Assembly: GCA_964195545.1 (NCBI GenBank) | Contig: CAXMQQ010000052.1 | Location: forward strand, 1-15,441 | Direction of reading: 5' to 3' | Length of the DNA: 15,441 nt | From: JAHEEL01 sp964195545 | GTDB taxonomy: Bacteria > Actinomycetota > Acidimicrobiia > Spongiisociales > UBA5794 | Shown: piece by piece, positions 7,701 through 14,024 of the stretch | How the letters are laid out: every line of letters starts with the position of its first letter | Position numbering within the stretch: the stretch's first letter is position 1 | Program-made: the position numbers and the translations under genes | Notes under the pieces: generated by a model | What the model saw: only the letters and a program-made list of their open reading frames with translations | The model's database searches: none | What the model was told of the DNA's origin: nothing

Positions 7701-8212
7701 TCGACCGGCGAGAAGGGATGTGGACGGCAGGGACGCTGGTTGAACTCGGCCCGGACCGGCTCTCGCTCCCACCCAGTGGCGAGGTTCCGTCGCTCCCCGA
7801 GATGAACGGCGCCGAGTGTGTCCAGGCAGACCTCTGGTCGACGGGAATCTCCACGACACATCCTGTCTCACTTGTCCGCGGCACGCTGAACGGGCGGGGG
7901 TGCCTCCCGATCGAAACGATTCTGGAAGAGCGCCGACACGGCACCCGTGCCCGCGTCGGCGGGATCATCACCCACCGCCAGCGACCGTCGACGGCTCGCG
8001 GCGTTCGATTCTTGAACCTCGAAGACGAGACGGGTCTACTCAACGTGGTTGTCCTCCCGCAGGTGTGGGATGCGCACTACGAGATCGCACGCAAGGCTGT
8101 GGGAGTCGTGATCGACGGGGTCGTCGAACACGTCGACGGGGTCACAAACTTCGTCGCACACCGATTCGCCCGGTGGTCGGTCGACGGTATCCGATCACGT
8201 GATTTTCGATAA
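4763..8212 (+). CDS. dnaE2: Error-prone DNA polymerase DnaE2 (ImuC), with in-frame repeat-derived insertion
   Basis: A C-family DNA polymerase of 1149 residues that carries out translesion, mutagenic synthesis after DNA damage. Domains: N-terminal PHP (HAHTNFSFLDGASHP from residue 8, VTDHDG near 41, NNAHYA later); palm with RGSGADSAV, catalytic PDIDIDF (478-484; D481, D483) and K623-F-D625 for the third aspartate; tandem HhH region; and a C-terminal OB fold (RVGGIITHRQRPST...) ending SRDFR, the usual DnaE2 terminus. Known members act with ImuA' and ImuB, which are not beside this gene. Residues about 72-163, between GAEVGMP and DHLVLLAPD, are some 75-80 residues longer than expected and are encoded by an inverted-repeat element. 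This accounts for the length above the usual 1050-1100. The GTG start is set by the LexA box and -10 position. Confidence 0.95.
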   Translation: MIRYAELHAHTNFSFLDGASHPADLVARAAELGYTALAVTDHDGFRGAVKVHVAARDVGLPIVYGAEVGMPRHETGDTRQEAGLTPSALLRSAPPKEEAPLLGRSAPPRPPASQGDGAGLYATDVDPVPPAEGRGDAEERSDDAGGRPRKRMHGSKPVDLPPSDHLVLLAPDPVGYGALSRFVTRGQFRGEKDRPAYSYDDLATASRDGNFVALTGCRGGSVPRAAQAGDLAGAMTAAARLREIFSGRLFIELTHHGMPDDDARNDVLLEVSRRLQIPYVATNNAHYAQRRDADLAEVLAAIAGRRDLDTADGFRPATDLRHLRSPEEMSALFHRYPGAVERSADIAATLAFDLDLLAPELPDFPMPGAFTTEDEYLRHLVDEGARDVYPGRAGGMDPDARRRMDHELSVISDLGFAGFFLVAWDIVTFARSQGIYCQIRGSGADSAVCRCLGLTRVDPIRLNLPFERFLSSERGRPPDIDIDFEAERREEVIQYCYRRYGRERAAMVANVITYRARSVLQDVGKAFALTQAQVNGLTRYLDTRDPAAIGDVVDLPVGLTSDLIVDVCRRLDGFPRHLGIHSGGMVVARRPLWETVPMEWGRMEDRSVLQWDKDDCATMGIVKFDLLALGALNGMHLTVDLIADTHGIDIDLATIAQEPVVYDLMTRADTVGIFQIESRAQMATLPKLKPRTFYDLAIEVALIRPGPIQGQSVHPFLRRRNGEEAVRYPHPSAEPILRKTLGVPIFQEQLMELARICAGFTPGQSDRLRQAMTHKRASEAMDRLHAEVFSGMASNGITGAPADEIWEKLQGFASFGFPESHSVSFAYIVYAAAWLKHHWPTEFFAGLLNAQPMGFYTPNSLVQDAQHHGVVVLVPDVNASEFDCTIEPFQADRDDVAHYLGGSWRRGRGPVDDPVRPAVALRIGLRYVRDLGESEIVRIEAARMIGGAFTTPEDLAQRTGLPLDAYESLAASGALTPVGLDRREGMWTAGTLVELGPDRLSLPPSGEVPSLPEMNGAECVQADLWSTGISTTHPVSLVRGTLNGRGCLPIETILEERRHGTRARVGGIITHRQRPSTARGVRFLNLEDETGLLNVVVLPQVWDAHYEIARKAVGVVIDGVVEHVDGVTNFVAHRFARWSVDGIRSRDFR
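4977..5004 (+). repeat. 14-bp tandem direct repeat at the edge of the dnaE2 insertion
   Basis: GACACGAAACAGGA (4977-4990) is followed immediately by GACACGAGACAGGA (4991-5004), a 13/14 match. It then decays into GGCAGG. It lies exactly where DnaE2 homology stops, so it may be part of the inserted element or a product of insertion. Confidence 0.75.
5057..5201. repeat. Long inverted repeat (39-bp arms) inside dnaE2, MITE/REP-like
   Basis: The left arm 5057-5095 and the right arm 5163-5201 are reverse complements at 35 of 39 positions. They are separated by 67 nt. The core CGCTCCTCCGCGTCCCCCC is perfect. The left arm can also form a nested hairpin with the nearby GGGGGAC at 5104-5110, and a smaller CCTC/GAGG hairpin lies at 5042-5054. 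The segment stays open in the dnaE2 frame, without stops, and is translated as a Pro/Arg/Asp/Gly-rich linker. A dispersed palindromic element that inserted in frame is the best explanation; its other copies would lie outside this window. Confidence 0.85.
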
Positions 8213-8235
8213 TCAGCTTCACCCCACAGGGGTAG

Positions 8236-8249
8236 TGTGCCGATGCACA
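8236..8249 (+). promoter_or_regulatory. Short inverted repeat upstream of the tail-anchored protein gene
   Basis: TGTGC-CGAT-GCACA has perfect 5-bp arms. It overlaps a TAGTGT box (8233-8238) that could be a -10 site for the gene starting at 8275. It could be an operator or a small leader hairpin; the evidence is weak. Confidence 0.3.
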
Positions 8250-8274
8250 ACGTGTACGCGAGTTTGGAGGATCG

Positions 8275-8727
8275 ATGACCAAGACGTTCACGGGTGACGT
8301 GCTCCTTCCGGGGGAGGCAGGGAGCGGACTCACTGCAACGTTGACCCTTGATCCCGAGCGCGTCACATTGACATCCGGAGACAACCAGCTGGGCTCGTGG
8401 GATCGCAGCGACTACGTGATCACCCCGGAGAACAACGGGTCGTTCAACCTGTCTCTCGGCGGCGAACTGGTGCTCTTCCGTCCGGACTCTCCATCTGAGT
8501 TCGCCGGCGCATCGGAGGTCCCCCTGACTTCTGCGGTGTCGTCGCACGCTCAGGTCCTCCGACCGATGGTGAAGGACGACGACTATCTCGACGAACTCGT
8601 CGCCGACGTCAAACCGATCCGCAACCCTCTCGACGACGGCGGAATCTCCAACGCGTTCGTCGTTGTGATGGTGCTTCTCGCGGCCGTGATCTCGGTGGCG
8701 GCGATCGTCACCGCAGCACTCGTCTAG
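8275..8727 (+). CDS. Hypothetical tail-anchored membrane protein
   Basis: A 150-residue protein that I do not recognise. Residues 1-85 look like a beta-rich cytoplasmic domain with regularly spaced hydrophobic strands (TATLTL, RVTLTSG, SFNLSLGGELVLF) and a LGSWDRSDY turn. An acidic linker (DDDYLDELVAD) follows, and then one C-terminal transmembrane helix (about 126-149) that reaches the last residue, so it should be tail-anchored with the N-domain inside. GGAGG (8266-8270) lies 4 nt before the ATG, a strong conventional Shine-Dalgarno. It follows dnaE2 by 62 nt on the same strand. Read-through is possible, but there is no evidence of a functional link. Confidence 0.8.
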   Translation: MTKTFTGDVLLPGEAGSGLTATLTLDPERVTLTSGDNQLGSWDRSDYVITPENNGSFNLSLGGELVLFRPDSPSEFAGASEVPLTSAVSSHAQVLRPMVKDDDYLDELVADVKPIRNPLDDGGISNAFVVVMVLLAAVISVAAIVTAALV

Positions 8728-8734
8728 CAGGTGC

Positions 8735-8757
8735 CCTGCGAACCCTGGGTTCGCAGG
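8735..8757. terminator. Hairpin between convergent genes (bidirectional terminator candidate)
   Basis: CCTGCGAACC (8735-8744) and GGTTCGCAGG (8748-8757) form a perfect 10-bp stem with a 3-nt loop. The hairpin starts 8 nt after the stop at 8727 and lies before the 3' end of the convergent ltaE gene. There is no T tract on either side, so it may stop RNA polymerase weakly or mainly protect mRNA ends. Confidence 0.6.
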
Positions 8758-8806
8758 TGCGCATAGGTGCTCTGCCGGCCCACAGAACGACGGGCGGGTG
8801 TTCTCT

Positions 8807-9841
8807 CTACCGATTCACCGTCACCGTACGGAGGATTTCGATCGCCCTGGTCGTATCGGCGTCGGATACGTCGAGGTGGAACACCGCGCGAATCCGAGTC
8901 GTGCCGAGGGAGAGGGTGTCGACACCGGCAGAGCGGAGCCGCTCGGCAAACCGGGAGGCGTCGGCCACGGCGACGAAGACGATGTTCGTCTGGACGGATT
9001 CGAGATCGACGGTGAGACCGGTGAGATCAGCAGCCGCTTCCGCAAACCGACGGGCGTTCGTGTGGTCATCGACGAGACGATCGCGGTTGTGCTCAAGGGC
9101 ATGAAGGGCACCCGCAGCGATGATCCCTGCCTGACGGAACCCGCCGCCGTACATCTTCTTGAACCAGCGGCCGCGATCGATCACCTCACGCGGTCCGGCA
9201 AGGGCCGACCCCACCGGAGCGCCGAGGCCTTTCGAGAAGCACACGTTGACCGTCTCCGCGGTATTGGCGTACTGATCGAGACCGACGCCGGACGCGGCCG
9301 TCGCGTTCCACAACCGCGCACCGTCGAGATGAACGGCGAGTCCGAGGTCTCGCGCCGCCCCGTTCACCGCTCGCATGGCGTCAAGCGGCCAGACCGTTCC
9401 GCCCGCCTCGTTGTGGGTGTTCTCCATGGTCACGAGCGTCGTTGGATCGAAGAGTCCCGGTGGGAACTCGGGCGACGGACCGGGCGCCGCGTCGACGACC
9501 TGATCCGGTGTGAAGACTCCGTGGACACCGTCAACAGGGATGATCGTGACGCCCGCGAGCGCAGCAGGAGCACCGCTCTCGTGCGCCCGGATGTGTGACT
9601 CGGCATCCATGACGACCCGGTCACCGTGACGCGTGTGGACACGGAGAGCGATCTGGTTCGCCATCGTTCCGGACGGCACGTAGACGGCAGCCTCTTTGCC
9701 CAGGAGTTCTGCGACTCGCTCTTCGAGTCGGATGACGGTCGGATCGTCCCCGAGCACGTCGTCTCCGACCGGAGCCGACGCCATGACGACCCTCATCTCC
9801 TCGGACGGGCGTGTGACGGTGTCGGATCGGAGGTCGATCAT
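8807..9841 (-). CDS. ltaE: Low-specificity L-threonine aldolase
   Basis: A 344-residue PLP enzyme that cleaves L-threonine or L-allo-threonine to glycine and acetaldehyde. It starts with the signature MIDLRSDTVTRPS. PLP and substrate residues are visible: H83 (AESHI, ring stacking), HLDGAR (171-176, with D173 contacting the pyridine nitrogen), and the Schiff-base lysine K204 in SKGLGAPVGS. The C-terminal domain is complete. The open frame extends upstream, but the ATG at 9841 gives the family N-terminus. Its ATGA overlaps the sixA stop, implying translational coupling. An alternative name such as beta-eliminating lyase would be less specific. Confidence 0.94.
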   Translation of the reverse strand: MIDLRSDTVTRPSEEMRVVMASAPVGDDVLGDDPTVIRLEERVAELLGKEAAVYVPSGTMANQIALRVHTRHGDRVVMDAESHIRAHESGAPAALAGVTIIPVDGVHGVFTPDQVVDAAPGPSPEFPPGLFDPTTLVTMENTHNEAGGTVWPLDAMRAVNGAARDLGLAVHLDGARLWNATAASGVGLDQYANTAETVNVCFSKGLGAPVGSALAGPREVIDRGRWFKKMYGGGFRQAGIIAAGALHALEHNRDRLVDDHTNARRFAEAAADLTGLTVDLESVQTNIVFVAVADASRFAERLRSAGVDTLSLGTTRIRAVFHLDVSDADTTRAIEILRTVTVNR

Positions 9842-10347
9842 CGGAGTTCCCATCCGTCGGCGGTGAACATACGGGGGTGAACGGCAAAGGCAAGTGACCC
9901 GTCTGCCTGTCCAATGTCCTCCCACTTCGCGACGTTGAGATCGAAAGCCAGGACGGTGGCGGTCTTCACAACGATTCGGCCACCGGTGATCCGCTGTGCC
10001 AGGAGAGACCACGTCGGTTCGTGGCCCACGAGCATGAGCCGCTTAGTGTCCTCACCACAGCGGGTTGCCACGCCGATCGCCGACTCGGGCCCGCCTCCGT
10101 AGAGTTCCTCGTCGATCTCGAGTCGACTGCCCCATCCTCCGGAGATCCGGGCGAGCGCCGCGGTGGTCTCTGCGCGGATCGCAGGAGATGAGATGAGGAG
10201 GTCGGGGATCTCACCCATCTTCCTGAGAACGAGTCCCATGGTCGCCGCCGAGCGTTCGCCGCGGTCGTTGAGGGGTCGATCGCGGTCACCTCGAGTGTTG
10301 GAGGTCCAGTCGGACTTGCCGTGGCGGAAGAGCATGAGACGGAGCAT
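9838..10347 (-). CDS. sixA: SixA-type phosphohistidine phosphatase (histidine phosphatase superfamily)
   Basis: A 169-residue branch-2 histidine phosphatase. The catalytic histidine is H9 in the RHGKSDW motif, and the second conserved histidine is H109 in VGHEP. The first segment RLMLFRHGKSDW and the RPLNDRGER block are typical of SixA, which removes phosphate from histidine of phosphotransfer proteins. In actinobacteria such proteins may have other substrates. The ATG at 10347 follows a TATCCT box by 6 nt and lacks a Shine-Dalgarno. The stop overlaps the ltaE start by 4 bp, so the two genes are co-translated. No metabolic link between them is evident. Confidence 0.92.
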   Translation of the reverse strand: MLRLMLFRHGKSDWTSNTRGDRDRPLNDRGERSAATMGLVLRKMGEIPDLLISSPAIRAETTAALARISGGWGSRLEIDEELYGGGPESAIGVATRCGEDTKRLMLVGHEPTWSLLAQRITGGRIVVKTATVLAFDLNVAKWEDIGQADGSLAFAVHPRMFTADGWELR

Positions 10348-10353
10348 GAGGTG

Positions 10354-10359
10354 AGGATA
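10354..10359 (-). promoter_or_regulatory. Candidate -10 box for leaderless sixA-ltaE mRNA
   Basis: On the minus strand TATCCT ends 6 nt before the sixA ATG at 10347. No ribosome-binding sequence is present in the 6-nt spacer CACCTC. It would make sixA-ltaE a leaderless operon separate from the upstream membrane gene. Confidence 0.45.
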
Positions 10360-10422
10360 CTTCCTCGGCTCAGCCCGGGACCGACAGGGCGAGGAGAACC
10401 TGGGTGCGGTAGCAGGGAGGAG

Positions 10423-10820
10423 TCACCAGACGCGGCTCGGTGCGGCAGGCGCAACGAACTGGTTCCTTGCACGGGAGAGATCCGAGGTGAAGAAGAGCAT
10501 CGCTCTGACAGGGATCAGCAACGTGGAACTATCTCCGGAGGTCCCGAATGAGGGAACCGGCGTCACCGGATTGACCACAACGTATGCAACGACCGGTACC
10601 GCCACCGCGCCCGGGCGACGAGGACGATTCGCTCGTGGGGATCGGACAGCACCCCGACCGACAACGCGACGGCGATGAACGCGGTTGCGGCAACCACTTT
10701 GAGCCATCGGAGTGACGGGGAGGCTGCGACCTCCGACCACACGAGTGCTGCGACGAACACGGCGGTGAAGAGAGCGGCGCATGCGGTCGTCGCCGATGAG
10801 CCTATCGTCTGCAGCAGCAC
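10423..10820 (-). pseudogene. Small membrane protein gene, apparently frameshifted
   Basis: From a GTG at 10820, directly preceded by an in-frame TGA, the minus strand encodes a hydrophobic protein with two likely transmembrane segments (TACAALFTAVFVAALVW, then LKVVAATAFIAVALSVGVL). It ends early at 10563 with an untypical tail. A second minus frame, open to 10423, takes over near 10600-10612 with a third hydrophobic stretch (VAVPVVAYVVV) and a plausible C-terminus. Restoring one base near there would give about 132 residues with three membrane segments. It could be a true disabled gene, a sequencing error, or simply an 85-residue protein (10563-10820). No family is recognised. The start lies 25 nt from the divergent ferritin start. 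Confidence 0.42.
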
Positions 10821-10840
10821 TCACATCTAGCCGAGGGGAA
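10803..10840 (+). promoter_or_regulatory. Candidate -10 box and strong ribosome site for ferritin
   Basis: TATCGT (10803-10808) could be a -10 box giving a leader of about 30 nt. GAGGGGAA (10833-10840) is a strong Shine-Dalgarno 5 nt before the GTG at 10846. The box lies inside the divergent membrane gene. I see no clear iron-regulator operator. Confidence 0.45.
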
Positions 10841-10845
10841 TTTGC

Positions 10846-11346
10846 GTGAAGATCAACGAGACCATGACCGCAGCGTTCAACGACCAGATCACGATGGAGC
10901 TCCAGGCTGCCCACAACTATCTGGCGATGGGGGCCTGGTTCGAGTCCGCCGGCTTCTCGGGAATGGCGGCATGGATGCACGCCCAGTCGGCCGAGGAAAC
11001 CGGGCACGCCATGAAGTTCTACCAGTTCGTCCTCGATCGCGATGGGCGCGTCGCTCTCGGTTCGCTCGCTGCACCGCCAGCCAAATTCGATAGCGCACAC
11101 TCAGTGTTCGAGCAGGGTCTCGCTCAAGAGCTTGAAGTCTCAGCGTCGATCAACAACCTCTATGCGCTCGCCCTGGAGGAGAAGGACTTCGCATCGCTCC
11201 CACTCCTCGACTGGTTCGTCACCGAGCAGATCGAAGAAGAGGCGACGTTCTCGCAGATCCTCGACGACCTTGCGCTCGCGGCGGGGGGAGCTCAGCCGAT
11301 GTTGTTCCTAGACCGAGAGCTCGGTGCCCGCAGCGCAACCGAGTAG
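10846..11346 (+). CDS. ftnA: Ferritin (non-heme, FtnA type)
   Basis: A 166-residue ferritin, the subunit of the 24-mer cage that oxidises Fe(II) and stores iron in the cytoplasm. The ferroxidase centre is complete and aligns with E. coli FtnA after a shift of one residue: E18, Y25, E51, H54, E95, Q128, E131. No heme-ligand methionine context typical of bacterioferritin is obvious, and the EE-x2-H and EQIEEE helices match non-heme ferritins. The GTG start has a strong GAGGGG site. The gene is alone, divergent from a small membrane-protein gene and followed by 256 nt before the aminotransferase. Confidence 0.94.
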   Translation: MKINETMTAAFNDQITMELQAAHNYLAMGAWFESAGFSGMAAWMHAQSAEETGHAMKFYQFVLDRDGRVALGSLAAPPAKFDSAHSVFEQGLAQELEVSASINNLYALALEEKDFASLPLLDWFVTEQIEEEATFSQILDDLALAAGGAQPMLFLDRELGARSATE

Positions 11347-11374
11347 GAGAGGCGGCCGGGGGCAGGCTGAAACG

Positions 11375-11393
11375 GTGCGTGGACGCCACTTTT
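11375..11393 (+). terminator. Weak terminator candidate after ferritin
   Basis: GTGCG pairs with CG-C-CAC around a TGGA loop, with one bulged base, and is followed by TTTT (11390-11393). The stem is short, so this is only a possible intrinsic terminator, about 30 nt after the ferritin stop. Confidence 0.25.
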
Positions 11394-11534
11394 CCTCGCT
11401 CTGAGGGGGAGGAAGAAGACCGATCCAATGGTCACCTGCACTCCCTTATCGACGGGTTCAGTGAGAGCCACGGCGCCGAACGATCCGAACTCCTTGAGTG
11501 GTCTCATCGGCGCAATTCATCGCATGTGTGGGGA

Positions 11535-11602
11535 GGACGACTCGGATTCGTCCCGGCAGCGTGCACTGCCTATCGTATTGCGCTCCCTCTACGAAGGCCA
11601 CC
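11535..11602 (+). promoter_or_regulatory. Upstream region of the aminotransferase: hairpin, -10 candidate and ribosome site
   Basis: The 256-nt gap 11347-11602 holds no convincing gene. Near its end are a 6-bp hairpin GGACGA/TCGTCC (11535-11553), a TATCGT box (11571-11576) that predicts a leader of about 20 nt, and GAAGG (11593-11597) 5 nt before the ATG. The role of the hairpin is unknown. Confidence 0.4.
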
Positions 11603-12805
11603 ATGACAACCACACGATCAGCGATTTCGAAGCGAGCCATCGGTGTCGCCGAGTCGGCGACACTGGCAATTGGTGCACAGGCGAAGGCATTACGTGCAGC
11701 CGGCGAACCGGTTATCGGTTATGGGGCCGGTGAACCCGACTTCCCGACGCCGTCATACATAGTCGACGCGGCACGGGTAGCCGTCGACGATCCGGTGATG
11801 CATCGATACACCCCCGCTTCGGGCCTCCCAGCGTTGCGAGAAGCGGTCGCAGTGAAGACGGCCCGCGATTCGGGCATCCCAGTGGACCCGTCGCAGGTGA
11901 TGATCACGAATGGCGGCAAGCAAGCCGTGTACCTCGCACTCCAAGCCCTCATCGATCCAGGGGACGAGGTGCTGCTCCCCGCCCCGTACTGGGTCACGTA
12001 CCCGGAGGCGATCCGTCTCGCCGACGGTGTCATGGTGGCGGTGTCGACGTCAGACGAAGTTGGGTTCCAGGTCACTGTCGAACAACTTGAAGCGGCGACG
12101 ACGAGCCGGACGAAGGCTCTCATCTTCGTGTCGCCATCCAATCCCACAGGTGCCGTCTACAGCCGCGATCGGATGGCTGAGATCGGGCGATGGGCCGCCG
12201 ATCGAGGAATCTGGATTATCACCGACGAGATCTACGAACACCTTGTCTACGGCGATTCAGCGTTCCACTCGATGCCGGCCGTCGCCCCCGAGATCGCCGA
12301 TCGAACGATCATCGTCAACGGGGTAGCGAAGACGTACGCGATGACCGGGTGGCGTGTCGGCTGGCTGATCGGACCTGTCGATGTGACCGCCGCTGCCATC
12401 CGCCTCCAGAGCCACATCTCGTCAAACGTTGCGAACGTCTCTCAGCGGGCTGCCCTCGCGGCCGTCACCGGTCCGATGGACGCTGTTGAGGAGATGCGCG
12501 TCGCGTTCGACCGCAGGCGGCAGACGATGGTGCGTTTGCTCAATGATGTGCCCGGTGTCGAATGCGCTGACCCCGGAGGTGCCTTCTACACGTTCCCGAA
12601 TCTCACGGGCCTCCTTGGGCGCGATCTGGGCGGTAGAACCGCGGAGACGACAATGGATCTCGCGGCGCTTCTGCTGGACGAGATCAAGATTGCGATTGTC
12701 CCCGGCGAAGCCTTCGGTTCCCCAGGGTACGCTCGATTGTCGTTCGCCCTCGGCGACGAGGATCTGGAAGAAGGGCTGACGCGCCTCATTCGTTTGGCTA
12801 CCTGA
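11603..12805 (+). CDS. aspC: Class I PLP aminotransferase, aspartate aminotransferase (Ib) type
   Basis: A 400-residue fold-type I aminotransferase. It exchanges amino groups between aspartate and 2-oxoglutarate; in this Ib subgroup some members also use prephenate. Features: GAGEPDFPTP (41-50) and a YTPASGLPALREA region, W130 in APYW, N180 in SPSNPTG, D208 and Y211 in TDEIYEH, the Schiff-base lysine K243 in VAKTYAMTGWRVG, and R378 near the C-terminus for the alpha-carboxylate. The ATG at 11603 follows a GAAGG site, and upstream in-frame codons do not fit the family. The 3' end overlaps the convergent aroQ fusion by 8 bp. Exact substrate is inferred, so the gene symbol is tentative. Confidence 0.88.
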   Translation: MTTTRSAISKRAIGVAESATLAIGAQAKALRAAGEPVIGYGAGEPDFPTPSYIVDAARVAVDDPVMHRYTPASGLPALREAVAVKTARDSGIPVDPSQVMITNGGKQAVYLALQALIDPGDEVLLPAPYWVTYPEAIRLADGVMVAVSTSDEVGFQVTVEQLEAATTSRTKALIFVSPSNPTGAVYSRDRMAEIGRWAADRGIWIITDEIYEHLVYGDSAFHSMPAVAPEIADRTIIVNGVAKTYAMTGWRVGWLIGPVDVTAAAIRLQSHISSNVANVSQRAALAAVTGPMDAVEEMRVAFDRRRQTMVRLLNDVPGVECADPGGAFYTFPNLTGLLGRDLGGRTAETTMDLAALLLDEIKIAIVPGEAFGSPGYARLSFALGDEDLEEGLTRLIRLAT

Positions 12806-13958
12806 GGCGGTCGATTTCCTCGGCAACCTTCGACCATGCCCGCGTCGCGGGCTCGATGAGTTCGTTGTGCCCAACGCCCTCGAGTTCGTGGTAGACCACC
12901 GTGTCTCCTTCGTCGGCGGCCCGACCGGCGAACTCACGGCTGATTGTTGCTGGAACCCGGTCATCCTCATCTCCGGTGACGATGAGCAGCGGAACTCCGA
13001 TCGGGAGGTTTCTGATCGGTGAAGCCGTGGCATACCGATCGGGCGACTCGTCGGGTGTTCGGCGGATGAAGGCGTTCACGGCATCGGCGCCGATCCCTGT
13101 CCGGTGACCAGCCTCGAGATCAGCGATCGGAGCAATCGCCACGACGGCCAAGATCTGAGGCTCGCTTGTGCCCACCGCCGACTGCAGTGCGAGTTGACCG
13201 CCGGAGCCATGGCCGACCACGATCACTCGATGGAGATCAAGTTGGTGACCATCGGCGAACACGTTGAGCGAGTCGATCGCCGTCGCGACGTCCGCGGTGG
13301 TCGCCTGCCATCCTCCACCTCCGCCGACCCGGGAGAATTCCACATTCCACGTCGCCCACCCGCGTTCGGTCAGATCCACCGCGGCCGCGTCGAGGAGATC
13401 TCGAGCGACGGTGTTGCGCCAGAAACCCCCGTGTAGCAGCACGGCAACCGGATGGGGTCCCGATCCGTGGGGAATCCTGAGGTCACCGACGTTGTCCGGG
13501 TCCGGACCGTATTCGATCGTCTCGACGGGCCACGAGGCGCGTGCAACGAGGTGCCGAATCGCATCGCGATATCCGATGATGCCACGCCCGAAGACTGTTG
13601 CCACACAGACGTCGGAGACCACTGAGACCCGTCGCCACGGTTCCCGATCTTGGATGTTCGAGATGTGGACCTCGACGGTGGGAATACCGATCGCCTCGAT
13701 TGCATCCCGGATCGCAAAGGAGTAGTGCGTGAACGCGCCGGGGTTGATCACGACACCGTCGGCATCTCGGGCGGCGTGCAGGCGATCGATGATGTCACCC
13801 TCGTGGTTCGATTGGAAGGTTTCGATCACCGCACCCAGGTCAGCGGCCCAGGACCGACAAGACGCATCGAGGTCTCCGAGACTGGTCGAACCGTAGATCT
13901 CGGGCGAGCGTGTTCCGATGAGGTTCAGGTTCGGTCCGTTGATGATGACGATCCGCAT
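12798..13958 (-). CDS. aroQ: Fusion of type II 3-dehydroquinate dehydratase (AroQ) and alpha/beta hydrolase
   Basis: A continuous 386-residue frame. Residues 1-140 are a full AroQ, which dehydrates 3-dehydroquinate to 3-dehydroshikimate. The active-site set is present: R17, Y22 (SPEIYG), N51-H-E53, N72 and H78 (NPGAFTH), D85, E96/H98 (VEVHISN) and R109. Residues about 145-386 form an alpha/beta hydrolase of the esterase/formamidase type: oxyanion motif HGGFWR (176-181), elbow GHGSGG (249-254), acid region GDEDDRVP (about 329-336) and H364 in GVGHNEL. No ATG, GTG or TTG occurs in frame in the domain junction I read, about residues 127-152, so this is one gene and not two. The elbow has Gly at the normal nucleophile position and Ser one place later. 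A stand-alone shikimate enzyme is normally about 145 residues. The hydrolase substrate is unknown. Confidence 0.9.
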   Translation of the reverse strand: MRIVIINGPNLNLIGTRSPEIYGSTSLGDLDASCRSWAADLGAVIETFQSNHEGDIIDRLHAARDADGVVINPGAFTHYSFAIRDAIEAIGIPTVEVHISNIQDREPWRRVSVVSDVCVATVFGRGIIGYRDAIRHLVARASWPVETIEYGPDPDNVGDLRIPHGSGPHPVAVLLHGGFWRNTVARDLLDAAAVDLTERGWATWNVEFSRVGGGGGWQATTADVATAIDSLNVFADGHQLDLHRVIVVGHGSGGQLALQSAVGTSEPQILAVVAIAPIADLEAGHRTGIGADAVNAFIRRTPDESPDRYATASPIRNLPIGVPLLIVTGDEDDRVPATISREFAGRAADEGDTVVYHELEGVGHNELIEPATRAWSKVAEEIDRLR

Positions 13959-13964
13959 AGCTGT

Positions 13965-13993
13965 AGTTTCGGCTGGAGGAGCGGCCGATGCAA
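13965..13993 (-). promoter_or_regulatory. Candidate promoter of the aroQ fusion gene
   Basis: On the minus strand TTGCAT (13993-13988), a 17-nt spacer and GAAACT (13970-13965) end 6 nt before the ATG at 13958. There is no Shine-Dalgarno. This again suggests a leaderless or near-leaderless mRNA. Confidence 0.45.
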
Positions 13994-14024
13994 GCCGACG
14001 CTCACATCGACCGAGTGCTCACGG

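Noticed and set aside
8222..8232. CCCC-ACA-GGGG hairpin after dnaE2 as a terminator
   Set aside because: The stem is only 4 bp and has no T tract, so it is not distinguishable from chance.
8798..9598. 266-residue plus-strand open frame
   Set aside because: It is wholly antisense to ltaE, whose active-site motifs are unambiguous.
10423..11100. 225-residue minus-strand frame taken as a full gene
   Set aside because: Its first half is antisense to ferritin and Arg-rich; only the last 60 or so residues look protein-like and are better joined to the upstream membrane frame.
11292..11507. 71-residue minus-strand frame between ferritin and the aminotransferase
   Set aside because: It overlaps the ferritin 3' end, has no ribosome site or family signal, and the plus-strand frame there is equally open.
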